A program made the position numbers and the translations under genes. A DNA stretch of 64,000 bases from Williamsia herbipolensis. Its GTDB lineage: Bacteria > Actinomycetota > Actinomycetes > Mycobacteriales > Mycobacteriaceae. Below the pieces are notes generated by a model. That model was not told the origin of the DNA, ran no database searches, and saw only the letters and a program-made list of their open reading frames with translations. Shown piece after piece: positions 27,654 through 34,960 of this stretch (its first letter is position 1; the number at the start of each line of letters is the position of its first letter). The stretch lies in contig NZ_JXYP01000023.1 in NCBI RefSeq assembly GCF_000964005.1, positions 1 through 64,000 on the forward strand, written 5' to 3'.

Positions 27654-28226
27654 ATGCCCGATCCGACCACTCGCGGCGACACCGCCCGCAACGCCGAGCG
27701 CACACGCGCCGCACTCATGTCGGCGGCTCGGCGTCGATTCGCCTCCGAGGGATTCGCCGCGACGACCGTGCGGGCGGTCGCGGGCGACGCCGGCGTGGAT
27801 CCCGCGCTTGTGATGCGCTACTTCGGCAGCAAGCGCGGTCTCTACGAGGCGGCGACGTCGGTCGACCTCCACCTGCCCGACTTCACCGAGGTCCACCGGC
27901 GCCGCCTCGGCGCGGTGATCGTCGAGACGTTCCTGGACCGCTGGGAGGGCCCGCACGGCGAGTCCCTGCAACTCCTGCTGGCGTCAGCGGCCACGGAACC
28001 GGCTGCGGCCGAACAGATGCAGACCATCTTCGCCGCGCAGGTGCGGCCGGCTGTCGACGCGGCGGGCGCCGACAGCGACGTATCGGTCGAGGTGATCGCC
28101 TCGACCCTCATCGGTATGGCGATGATGCGCTATGTGCTGCGCGTCCCCAGCATCGTCGACCTCACTCCGGCACAGGTGGTGTCGATGTACGGTCCGGCAC
28201 TGCAACGCCTGCTGGCCCGGCGCTGA
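27654..28226 (+). CDS. TetR-family transcriptional repressor
   Basis: A 190-residue regulator. The N-terminal helix-turn-helix (about residues 15-62) reads ALMSAARRRFASEGFAATTVRAVAGDAGVDPALVMRYFGSK in segments typical of TetR, and the rest is an all-helical ligand/dimer domain of the TetR_C_17-like kind. It is divergent from the FAD monooxygenase. The two GTCAAC-N4-GTTGAC palindromes between them are the obvious targets. The inducer is presumably the monooxygenase substrate or a relative (inference). Confidence 0.9.
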   Translation: MPDPTTRGDTARNAERTRAALMSAARRRFASEGFAATTVRAVAGDAGVDPALVMRYFGSKRGLYEAATSVDLHLPDFTEVHRRRLGAVIVETFLDRWEGPHGESLQLLLASAATEPAAAEQMQTIFAAQVRPAVDAAGADSDVSVEVIASTLIGMAMMRYVLRVPSIVDLTPAQVVSMYGPALQRLLARR

Positions 28227-28227
28227 T

Positions 28228-28773
28228 TCAGAGCTGGGGACCCTTGGCGCGAAGGGTGTCCACGGAGTCCATCGCCTCCCGCAGTTCGGCGAGCCAGGCC
28301 TCGGTGTGCTCACCGACGAGCTTCACCGACCACACCACCGCGTCGGCACGCGACCGCGCCACGCCGGCATCGACGAGGGTGTCGAGGACCTGCCGCTCGG
28401 ACTGACGCAACCGCGTCATCACCGGAACGGCCAGATGGGTGAACAGGATTCGCTGCTCGCCGACCCGCACGCCCCACGACACCTTCCGGGCATACCGGGC
28501 CTGAGCTTCGTCGGCGATGGTCATCCGCTGCTCACGGGTGTCCTCGCGGAACCGGGAGGCACGCCCTTCTGCGACCGCGCTGCCCCCGTCACCGCTCGGC
28601 GCCGTCAGCGTGCCGACGACGGTGATCTCGTCACGATCGACGACGACCTCGGGCGCGCCGTCGAACCATTCGTCGGGCAGACGCCCGACGAACCATGCCG
28701 ATGCGTCGCTCGCATCGGGCAGTTCGGCCTGTTGCCATCCGCCACGACGACCGCTGCGATTGTGTTCCTTCAT
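28228..28773 (-). CDS. Conserved actinobacterial hypothetical protein
   Basis: A 181-residue soluble protein. The middle (EVVVDRDEITVVGTL and AEGRASRFREDTREQRM) looks like a beta-rich module. The C-terminal part (ERQVLDTLVDAGVARSRADAVVWSVKLVG) resembles a short DNA-binding helix pair of the ribbon-helix-helix kind, which is suggestive only. ATG 28773 has GGAG seven bases upstream; the frame is open to 28812 without support. Its stop is one base from the tetR stop (convergent). Upstream are two tandem TGATTACA octamers, then the repeat arrays. Confidence 0.7.
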   Translation of the reverse strand: MKEHNRSGRRGGWQQAELPDASDASAWFVGRLPDEWFDGAPEVVVDRDEITVVGTLTAPSGDGGSAVAEGRASRFREDTREQRMTIADEAQARYARKVSWGVRVGEQRILFTHLAVPVMTRLRQSERQVLDTLVDAGVARSRADAVVWSVKLVGEHTEAWLAELREAMDSVDTLRAKGPQL

Positions 28774-28793
28774 GTCTCCACTCCTTCGTTGAG

Positions 28794-28809
28794 TGATTAC
28801 ATGATTACA
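28794..28809. promoter_or_regulatory. Tandem TGATTACA octamers upstream of hypothetical gene
   Basis: Two adjacent identical octamers, A+T-rich in a GC-rich genome, 21 bases upstream of ATG 28773. They may be an operator or part of the promoter. Confidence 0.45.
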
Positions 28810-28852
28810 CACTTACATGTCACCTCGTCGCGGTTTCGCTCACAGCAGACCC

Positions 28853-28932
28853 CAGTTGGGCACGTAACGACCGCAGTTGGGCACGTAACGACCACAGCTG
28901 GGCACGTAACGACCACAGCTGGGCACGAGATC
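28853..28932 (+). repeat. 21-bp repeat array, left arm (4 units)
   Basis: Units begin at 28853, 28874, 28895 and 28916. The core is CAGTTGGGCACGTAA, then a six-base linker (CGACCG or CGACCA). Units 1 and 2 carry the core intact; unit 3 has one change (CAGCTGGG); unit 4, nearest the centre, decays after CACG. 21 bp is two helical turns, so all cores face the same side of DNA. Confidence 0.92.
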
Positions 28933-28967
28933 ACCGAGGCAGCCGATCCACCGGGACCGACGTGCCG

Positions 28968-29070
28968 TCGGGTGTCCAACCGGGGCATTGACGTGCCCAA
29001 CCGGCGGGTTCAGGTGCCCAAGTGGCGGGGTTACGTGCCCAACTGGCGGGTTTACGTGCCCAATCGAGGG
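28968..29070 (-). repeat. 21-bp repeat array, right arm (5 units, inverted)
   Basis: The same core in reverse orientation: units start near 28968 (degenerate), 28989, 29010, 29031 and 29052. GTTACGTGCCCAAC at 29030-29043 is the exact complement of GTTGGGCACGTAAC at 28856-28869. As in the left arm, the inner units are the most degenerate. About 35 bases separate the arms. Confidence 0.9.
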
Positions 29071-29110
29071 CCGGGACCGCACGTGAACGGTCATGTCGGG
29101 CGCGGCCGAA

Positions 29111-29116
29111 TACAGT
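29111..29116 (+). promoter_or_regulatory. -10 element TACAGT, leaderless-type
   Basis: TACAGT is seven bases before ATG 29124; its upstream region borders the right repeat arm. Confidence 0.6.
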
Positions 29117-29123
29117 CGGCGCC

Positions 29124-29600
29124 ATGCCCACTCCCGATTTCATCCTCGATCTCCGTGAACGGATCGGTCATGCACCCCTGTGGTTGTCCGGGGTGACCGC
29201 GGTCGTCCTCCGAGACGGGCACGTCCTGCTGGTCAAGCGCAGCGACAACGGGGCCTGGACCCCGGTCACCGGCATCATCGACCCCGGCGAGGAACCGGCC
29301 GTCGCGGCGGTGCGCGAGGTGCTCGAGGAGGCCGGGTGCGTGGTGGAACCCGAGCGGTTGGCCTCGACGCACGTGACGAAGCCGGTGACCTATCCCAACG
29401 GCGACGTGTCGCAGTACCTCGATCTGACGTTCCGGATGCGGTGGGTGTCGGGCGAACCGACGGTCAGCGACGACGAGAACACCGACTGCGGGTGGTTCCC
29501 GCTCGACGATCTACCGACCATGTCCGACGAGATGACCTACCGGCTCGATGCCGCCGTCGCCGACCGTCCCGACGCGGTGTTCCGCACCGGGCCGGCCTGA
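29124..29600 (+). CDS. NUDIX hydrolase
   Basis: A 158-residue NUDIX enzyme with the full box at residues 50-72 (G50, E56, R64-E65, E68-E69, G71). N-terminal LWLSGVTAVVLRDGHVLLVKRSDNGAW and the later VTYPNGDVSQYLDLTFRM resemble the ADP-ribose/nucleotide-sugar type common in actinobacteria. The substrate is not determinable. It converges with the mycolyltransferase-like gene, leaving only ten bases between stops. Confidence 0.88.
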   Translation: MPTPDFILDLRERIGHAPLWLSGVTAVVLRDGHVLLVKRSDNGAWTPVTGIIDPGEEPAVAAVREVLEEAGCVVEPERLASTHVTKPVTYPNGDVSQYLDLTFRMRWVSGEPTVSDDENTDCGWFPLDDLPTMSDEMTYRLDAAVADRPDAVFRTGPA

Positions 29601-29610
29601 CCTCGACGCG

Positions 29611-31047
29611 TCAGTTGACCGGCGCGCAGGTCGGCGCCGCGGACGTGCTCGCAGCGGGGTTCGCCGACGGGTCGACCGAGGTGCACACCGGCGTGCTCGC
29701 CGCGGCCGAGGCCGGGGTCGAGGCGTTCGTCGATGCCGGGGCCGCCGACGGGGTGGTGCTGACCGAGGCCTCTGACGACGGTGCCGACGACGACGTGGCC
29801 GACGATGACGCAGACGACGAGGCGGGCGAGGATGACGAACTCGCCGACGGGGCGGCCGACGCACTGCTCGACGGCGCGGACGACGCCGCCGAGGAGGAGG
29901 ACGCCGACGACGGCGCCGAGGCGATACGCGCGGCGGCGAGCACCGTGGTCTTGTTCGTGACCGGCGGCGCGGCCTTCATCCCCTCGATGACGCTGGTCTT
30001 GCCTGCCTGCAGGGCACGGTTCCAGTTGTCCCAGTCGTGTCCGCCGTAGTTCGGGATGGTGATGACGGAGACGCCGGCCTGCGCGGCCTGCAGTTGGAAC
30101 AGGATCGTCGAAACCGCCGAGAGCGCCTCGAGCAGGATGGCGCTGATCTGATCCTGCGGCTTCATCTTGGCCATCTCCTGCGGCGACAGGAACGCGTTCC
30201 CCGAGGAGACGATGAGGACCTGACCGTTCTCCTTGAGCTTGGCGAGGTTCTGCGAGGCGTCGTTCTGCTGCCACTGCGCGCTGCCCGGCGCACCCCACAT
30301 GTTGATGATGCCGTTGGTGTAGTTCGACACCATCGTCTGTGTCGCGAAGACACCGAGCGCGCCCAGCGGGTTGTTGGTCTGGTAGTACCCCGACATGGCC
30401 TGCACGACCTTGAACTGCTCGGGATGCTTCTCGGCCAACGTCACCGCGGGACCGGCCGACATCGACAGACCGACGATCGCGTTCCCGCTCTTGGCGACAC
30501 CGAACTCACGGTTGAGGTAATCGGGCAGCTCCGAGGTCAGGAAGGTCTCCTGCTTGATCGGGGTGTTCGCGGCGCCGGCGCCACCGTTCCAGTCGGTGTA
30601 GAACGATGACGCGCCACCGACCGGCATCACCAGCGTGGTGTCGGACTTGCCGTCGTAGACCTTGGCAGCCTGCACGTCGGTGGTCCAGGCCGAACGGTCG
30701 TCGCGGGCGCGCATACCGTCGAGCAGGTAGACGCCCTGGGTGCTGGTGTTCGAGGCGCGGATCTGCACGATGACCCACCGGTTGTTCGACGGCGACCACA
30801 CCTTGCAGTTCTGGACGTAGTTGCCCGACGAATCCCACGTGCAGCCGGGGCGCAGCTTCTCCGGGTGTCCGATGAGCGCGCCCGCCTTGTTGTTGCTGAC
30901 CAGCAGTGTGGCGAGCGCGAACAGGACGACACACACCGCGAGGACGATGGCCACCGGGCGAAGCACCGCTGGTCGCAGCCATGCCGGTCGCGTCGCGGCG
31001 CCCGAGGAGTCGGGCGTCGGGAAGTGGTCGGTGGGGATCCAAGCCAT
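29611..31047 (-). CDS. Mycolyltransferase-type (antigen 85-like) esterase with Ser/Ala-rich tail
   Basis: A 478-residue envelope protein. A membrane/signal anchor spans residues about 31-50 and the alpha/beta-hydrolase domain about 65-360. GLSMSAG puts the nucleophile at Ser197, MWGAPGS near 250 and YGGHDW gives the catalytic His337; a Cys70/Cys81 pair may be a disulfide. Members transfer mycolate onto trehalose or arabinogalactan outside the membrane. Residues about 376-478 are a low-complexity Ser/Ala/Pro/Thr tail with two terminal cysteines, possibly wall-spanning. ATG 31047 has GGAC/AAGGA upstream. Confidence 0.85.
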   Translation of the reverse strand: MAWIPTDHFPTPDSSGAATRPAWLRPAVLRPVAIVLAVCVVLFALATLLVSNNKAGALIGHPEKLRPGCTWDSSGNYVQNCKVWSPSNNRWVIVQIRASNTSTQGVYLLDGMRARDDRSAWTTDVQAAKVYDGKSDTTLVMPVGGASSFYTDWNGGAGAANTPIKQETFLTSELPDYLNREFGVAKSGNAIVGLSMSAGPAVTLAEKHPEQFKVVQAMSGYYQTNNPLGALGVFATQTMVSNYTNGIINMWGAPGSAQWQQNDASQNLAKLKENGQVLIVSSGNAFLSPQEMAKMKPQDQISAILLEALSAVSTILFQLQAAQAGVSVITIPNYGGHDWDNWNRALQAGKTSVIEGMKAAPPVTNKTTVLAAARIASAPSSASSSSAASSAPSSSASAAPSASSSSSPASSSASSSATSSSAPSSEASVSTTPSAAPASTNASTPASAAASTPVCTSVDPSANPAASTSAAPTCAPVN

Positions 31048-31207
31048 GCGTGGTGTCCTTCGAGATAGAGAACGCGTCGCACCTATCTCGTCGCGAGCCC
31101 GCAGAACGTTACCGACGAGATCGAACCCTTGCGGTCATCGCGAGCCGGAGTGCACCGGACGGGCGATGTTTTTGTCCCCATCCGGCCGGAAGGGTGATGA
31201 TGAAGCC

Positions 31208-32116
31208 ATGACGACAGCGACGGGTGCCGGCACGCATGTGGTGGAAGTGGGTCCCCGTGACGGACTCCAGAACGAACGCAAGGCGCTGTCGGTGGACACG
31301 CGCGTCGAGTTCATCCGTCGGGCGGTCTCAGCGGGGCTGAAGCGCATCGAGACCGTCAGCTTCGTCAACCCTGCGCGTGTACCGCAGATGGCAGGGGCCG
31401 AGGAGGTCATGGCCGCGCTCCCCCGGCTCGACGACGTGAACTACATCGGGCTGGTCCTCAACGAACGCGGGCTCGACCGCGCGCTGGCCGCCGGCGTCGA
31501 CGAGGTCAACGTCGTGGTCGTCTGCTCCGACGAGTTCAGCCTCCGCAACCAGGGCTGCGACGTCGCCGAGGGCCTCGCCCGCTGGGAGCGGATCGCCGAG
31601 AGGTCCCGCGCTGCAGGCGTGTTCACCACCGCCACCCTGGCCGTGTCGTTCGGCTGCCCGTTCAGCGGCGAGGTACCCGCCTCACGCGTCATCGAGATCA
31701 TGGACCGCGTGGCGCAATCATGCCCCGACGAGATCGCGATCGCCGACACCATCGGGGTGGGTGTGCCCGCACAGGTGCGTGAACTCGGGGCCGGGCTCGC
31801 CCGTGTCGCGCCGGGTGTCGCCCACCGCTGGCACTTCCACAACACCCGCAACACCGGATACGCGAACGCCCTCACCGCACTCGACCTCGGTGACTGTGCC
31901 CTCGATTCGAGCATCGGCGGGTTCGGTGGATGTCCGTTCGCCCCCGCCGCCACCGGCAACATCGCGACCGAGGATCTCCGCTACCAACTGGAGCGGTCGG
32001 GGGTGACCACGGGGATCGACGGCACCAAGGTGGTCGACACCGCGACGTGGATCAGCGCCGAGCTGGAGTCACCGGTGACCGCGCTGCTCGGCCGCGCCGG
32101 GCCGTTCCCCGGCTGA
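31208..32116 (+). CDS. Hydroxymethylglutaryl-CoA lyase
   Basis: A 302-residue TIM-barrel lyase of the HMGL/isopropylmalate-synthase superfamily that splits HMG-CoA into acetoacetate and acetyl-CoA (leucine breakdown). VEVGPRDGLQNE holds the first metal ligand Asp and catalytic Arg, HFHNTRNTGYAN the metal histidines, and GGFGGCPFAPAATGN the catalytic Cys loop of HMG-CoA lyases. ATG 31208 is the first in-frame ATG. The next gene follows after three bases, so they form an operon. Confidence 0.92.
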   Translation: MTTATGAGTHVVEVGPRDGLQNERKALSVDTRVEFIRRAVSAGLKRIETVSFVNPARVPQMAGAEEVMAALPRLDDVNYIGLVLNERGLDRALAAGVDEVNVVVVCSDEFSLRNQGCDVAEGLARWERIAERSRAAGVFTTATLAVSFGCPFSGEVPASRVIEIMDRVAQSCPDEIAIADTIGVGVPAQVRELGAGLARVAPGVAHRWHFHNTRNTGYANALTALDLGDCALDSSIGGFGGCPFAPAATGNIATEDLRYQLERSGVTTGIDGTKVVDTATWISAELESPVTALLGRAGPFPG

Positions 32117-32119
32117 GCG

Positions 32120-32665
32120 ATGTCGCCGACATCGGCCGCGGGGCCCATCGCTCTGGTGCTCACCGCCGACACCCATCTACCCAAGCGCGCCAAGCGGTTA
32201 CCGTCTGCACTCCTCGAGGCGATGGACGCGGCCGACGTGGTGTTCCACGCCGGCGACTGGGTCGACGGGGCCACCCTCGACCTGTTCGAGTCACGCTCTG
32301 CGCGCCTCGTCGCGTGCTGGGGTAACAACGACGGCCCCGAACTGCGTGCCCGGATCCCCGAACGTGCCGACGTGACGCTCGGTGGTCTGCGGTTCACCGT
32401 GACGCACGAGACGGGTGCTGCGACCGGTCGCGAAAGGCGCATGGCGGCGGCCTATCCCGACACCGACGTACTCGTCTTCGGGCACAGCCACATCCCCTGG
32501 GACACCCTCGCCGACAACGGACTCCGCCTGCTGAACCCCGGTTCGCCCACCGACCGGCGACGGCAGCCGTTCTGCACCTTCATGACCGCGACCATCGCCG
32601 CGGGTGGGCTCTCCGACGTGGCGCTACACCGGGTGACCCACACCGCGACGACGGCACGGAGCTAG
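32120..32665 (+). CDS. Metallophosphoesterase, YfcE/MJ0936 family
   Basis: A 181-residue calcineurin-like phosphodiesterase. The metal motifs appear in order: TADTHLP, HAGDWVD, WGNND, THE and GHSHIP. Small enzymes of this family hydrolyse phosphodiesters or cyclic nucleotides; the physiological substrate is unknown. It is co-transcribed with the HMG-CoA lyase gene, without obvious metabolic link. Its TAG overlaps the TAG of the convergent secreted-protein gene by three bases. Confidence 0.88.
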   Translation: MSPTSAAGPIALVLTADTHLPKRAKRLPSALLEAMDAADVVFHAGDWVDGATLDLFESRSARLVACWGNNDGPELRARIPERADVTLGGLRFTVTHETGAATGRERRMAAAYPDTDVLVFGHSHIPWDTLADNGLRLLNPGSPTDRRRQPFCTFMTATIAAGGLSDVALHRVTHTATTARS

Positions 32666-33393
32666 TCGGCGAGCACCTTCTGCACGGCGGCGGCACGCGA
32701 CGTCGAGCCGAAGTCGAACACCGGGTTGGTCAGGTGCACGTCGAGCGTGTTGTTCGGTCCGGCGATCAGCGCGTTGATGATCGGCGCGAACAGACCACAA
32801 TCGCCCTGGAACTCCGGGATCGTGTAGCTGCCCTTGACGTGGGTGTCAGCGGTGTTGTCCTGGAACAGCTTCGCGGCGTCGATCGACCCGGTCAGGTTCG
32901 CTGTCGTGGTCTGCGTCGCGCAGTTGCCGCCGGCCGGGACCAACGTCAGATCCGACGAACCCAGTGAACCGATGCCCAGCGGGGCAACCTTGTCGAGACG
33001 GATCTTGAACGACTGCGCGACTTTCAGATCGAGTGTGGTCCGGCCGTCGACCTCGCCCTGGGCGATGGTGCCGGTGACCTTGGTCGGCTCCACGATGGAG
33101 ATGGTGAACGTCGCGAGGGTCAACGGACCGAGCTTCAAGGCAGCGGTGGTCTGTGGCAGGTTCAGCGTCCCCACCAGGTTGGTGAGATCGGTGCGGCTCG
33201 ACAGCGTCGTCTTCCCGAACGTGATCGGCTGGCCGGTCTTGGAGATGACCGACACCGTCTCGGCGTCGAACGCGAGGCCGACCGGGTAGTCGTCGCCGAC
33301 GTCGGCCTGCGCCGCCGTCACGCCGACACTCGACAGCACCGATGCTGCCACCGCCGCGACCATTGCGCTGGTGAGGTACCTGCGAATCTTCAT
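32662..33393 (-). CDS. Secreted protein of unknown function
   Basis: A 243-residue exported protein with a signal peptide ending VTAAQADV. The mature region is beta-rich with many Thr/Leu alternations (TLNLPQTTAALKLGPLTLATFTISIVEPTKVTGTI) and two cysteines (NCATQ and DCGLF), resembling envelope-associated beta-sandwich proteins. ATG 33393 has GGAAA about seven bases upstream. A TATAGT box on the minus strand at 33505-33510 could be its -10, giving a long leader. Family not recognised. Confidence 0.78.
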   Translation of the reverse strand: MKIRRYLTSAMVAAVAASVLSSVGVTAAQADVGDDYPVGLAFDAETVSVISKTGQPITFGKTTLSSRTDLTNLVGTLNLPQTTAALKLGPLTLATFTISIVEPTKVTGTIAQGEVDGRTTLDLKVAQSFKIRLDKVAPLGIGSLGSSDLTLVPAGGNCATQTTTANLTGSIDAAKLFQDNTADTHVKGSYTIPEFQGDCGLFAPIINALIAGPNNTLDVHLTNPVFDFGSTSRAAAVQKVLAD

Positions 33394-33562
33394 GCTGTGT
33401 TTCCGATCTCGAGTGTCGACGTCCCCGTTGGCGCCGATGCGCGAGCAGAAAAATAACAATGGCGTGCATCAATAGTTCTCGATTCGACACCTTTGCTTTG
33501 ACTCACTATAAAGAATCGGGTCGGTGGTTGTTCCGTGTCCCAATTGCCGGATCGTCGCCGAC

Positions 33563-33568
33563 TAACCT
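33563..33568 (+). promoter_or_regulatory. -10 element TAACCT, leaderless-type
   Basis: TAACCT ends seven bases before ATG 33576; no ribosome site is present. Confidence 0.58.
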
Positions 33569-33575
33569 CGTGGTC

Positions 33576-34529
33576 ATGAGCCTGTTGACCCGCGCGATCG
33601 ACACCGCGCTCGATGTCACTGTCATCCCCGGCTACTCGGTAATCGGGTCGGCTGTGCGGAGACGTTTCTGGGCATCCGACCCCGAGCCGTTCAGCTCCCC
33701 CACCGAGATCGTCGTCACCGGTGGCTCGTCCGGACTCGGCGCGGCGACCGCGGCGGGGCTCACGAGACTCGGAGCGCGGGTGCATCTGGTGGGACGGTCC
33801 GCGGAGCGCCTCGAGTCGTCCGCCGACACCATCCGGGGCGAGGTCCGCGACGCCGACCTCGTGATCCGCGAGTGCGACATCAGTGACCTCGACGCCGTCG
33901 CCCGGCTCGTCACCGACCTGCGCGCCGATCTGACCGGTATCCACGCGGTGGTCCACTGCGCCGGTGTGATGCCACCGGAACGCACCGAGTCGAAGCAGGG
34001 CCACGAAGCCGCGTTCGCCACCCATGTGCTCGGGCCGGTCGCGATGACGATCGGCCTGCGCGAACTCTTCGACGCGGACTCCCGCGTGGTGTTCGTGTCG
34101 AGTGGCGGGATGTACCCGGTGCCGTTGACGACGACCGATCTCGAGTTCACCGAGGGTGACTACTCCGGACTCACCGCCTACGCACGGACCAAGCGGATGC
34201 AGGTGGTGATCACCGAGCAACTCGCACGGCATCTCTCACTCCCCGACGACCCGAAGGTGCACAGCATGCATCCGGGCTGGGCCGACACCCCCGGTGTCAC
34301 CGACTCGATCCCGGGCTTCGGCAAGGTGATGAAGCCGATCCTGCGCACCGCGCACGACGGCGCCGACACCATCGTCTGGCTCGCCGCCTCTCCCGAGGCG
34401 ACGAGCACGAACGGGAAGTTCTGGCACGACCGCGCACCCCGACCCACGCACTACCCGTCGTGGCGCAGGGATTCACCGCAGTCGCGAGAGGCACTGTGGC
34501 AGGCGGTTGTCGCCGCCACCGACATGTGA
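33576..34529 (+). CDS. Short-chain dehydrogenase/reductase (DHRS-like)
   Basis: A 317-residue SDR. The cofactor motif TGGSSGLG lies near residues 49-56, VHCAGV marks the NAG-like site, the catalytic Ser is in FVSSGGMY and the catalytic pair is YARTK. HPGWADTPGV follows. An extra N-terminal stretch of about 40 residues (ALDVTVIPGYSVIGSAVRRRFW) may be a membrane-interacting helix, as in lipid-acting SDRs. Substrate unknown. Confidence 0.87.
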   Translation: MSLLTRAIDTALDVTVIPGYSVIGSAVRRRFWASDPEPFSSPTEIVVTGGSSGLGAATAAGLTRLGARVHLVGRSAERLESSADTIRGEVRDADLVIRECDISDLDAVARLVTDLRADLTGIHAVVHCAGVMPPERTESKQGHEAAFATHVLGPVAMTIGLRELFDADSRVVFVSSGGMYPVPLTTTDLEFTEGDYSGLTAYARTKRMQVVITEQLARHLSLPDDPKVHSMHPGWADTPGVTDSIPGFGKVMKPILRTAHDGADTIVWLAASPEATSTNGKFWHDRAPRPTHYPSWRRDSPQSREALWQAVVAATDM

Positions 34530-34542
34530 CCCTGATCGTCGG

Positions 34543-34953
34543 TCACCACAGGGCGCGGGCGTGGGTGAGGTCGAGGACGAACAGCGCCGCACCCTGCACC
34601 ATCACCGCCGCACCGTGCCCCCGTGCCTGATCGGCGGTGATCCGGCCACCGAAACTCGGCGTCCGGGCGGCGAGATGCGCACCGCCCGCGACATAGCCGA
34701 CGTCGAGTCCGGTGTTGACGAGCAGCAACCGGCGCAGCTTCGCCGATGTCGGCGGGGTCGACTGACGGGTCGAGATCGCGGCGATGGCCACGTCGATCGC
34801 GCCCCACATCGCGTTCTGGAGTCCGAAGGCCCGCGACCGCGGGGTGGGGCCGGCCACCGCGAGCGCACCACCCGCCACCGTCGAGATCCCGCCCCACACG
34901 GCGAGTCGACGGGCGAGACGTCGGGAGACCTCGGGGGCGCGATCGATGCTCAT
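34543..34953 (-). CDS. Small membrane protein (DUF6992-like)
   Basis: A 136-residue protein with three or four hydrophobic helices (WGGISTVAGGALAVAG, FGLQNAMWGAIDVAIAAI, LLVNTGLDVGYVAGG, AAVMVQGAALFVLDLTHA). The QNxxWGAID motif recurs in a family of bacterial membrane proteins of unknown role. It is the last gene of an operon with the AmpG-like transporter, seven bases downstream. GGAG precedes the ATG closely. Confidence 0.72.
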   Translation of the reverse strand: MSIDRAPEVSRRLARRLAVWGGISTVAGGALAVAGPTPRSRAFGLQNAMWGAIDVAIAAISTRQSTPPTSAKLRRLLLVNTGLDVGYVAGGAHLAARTPSFGGRITADQARGHGAAVMVQGAALFVLDLTHARALW

Positions 34954-34960
34954 CGCTCCA

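Noticed and set aside
28853-29070. CRISPR array
   Set aside because: Period 21 with core plus six-base linker leaves no variable spacers, orientation inverts midway, and no cas gene is present.
28840-29094. Reading frame on the minus strand with heptapeptides such as PPVGHVN across the 21-bp arrays
   Set aside because: Any 21-bp repeat gives heptapeptides in open frames; the frame has no ribosome site or promoter, changes character between arms, and units decay centrally without respect to codons.
29640-29950. GAC/GCC-rich low-complexity DNA that looks like a satellite
   Set aside because: It is the coding sequence for the Ser/Ala/Pro/Thr tail of the mycolyltransferase-like protein on the minus strand.
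33500-33510. GACTCACTATA, eleven bases identical to part of the T7 promoter
   Set aside because: Only the middle of the T7 consensus matches, no phage polymerase or phage gene is near, and the region is an ordinary A+T-rich divergent promoter zone.
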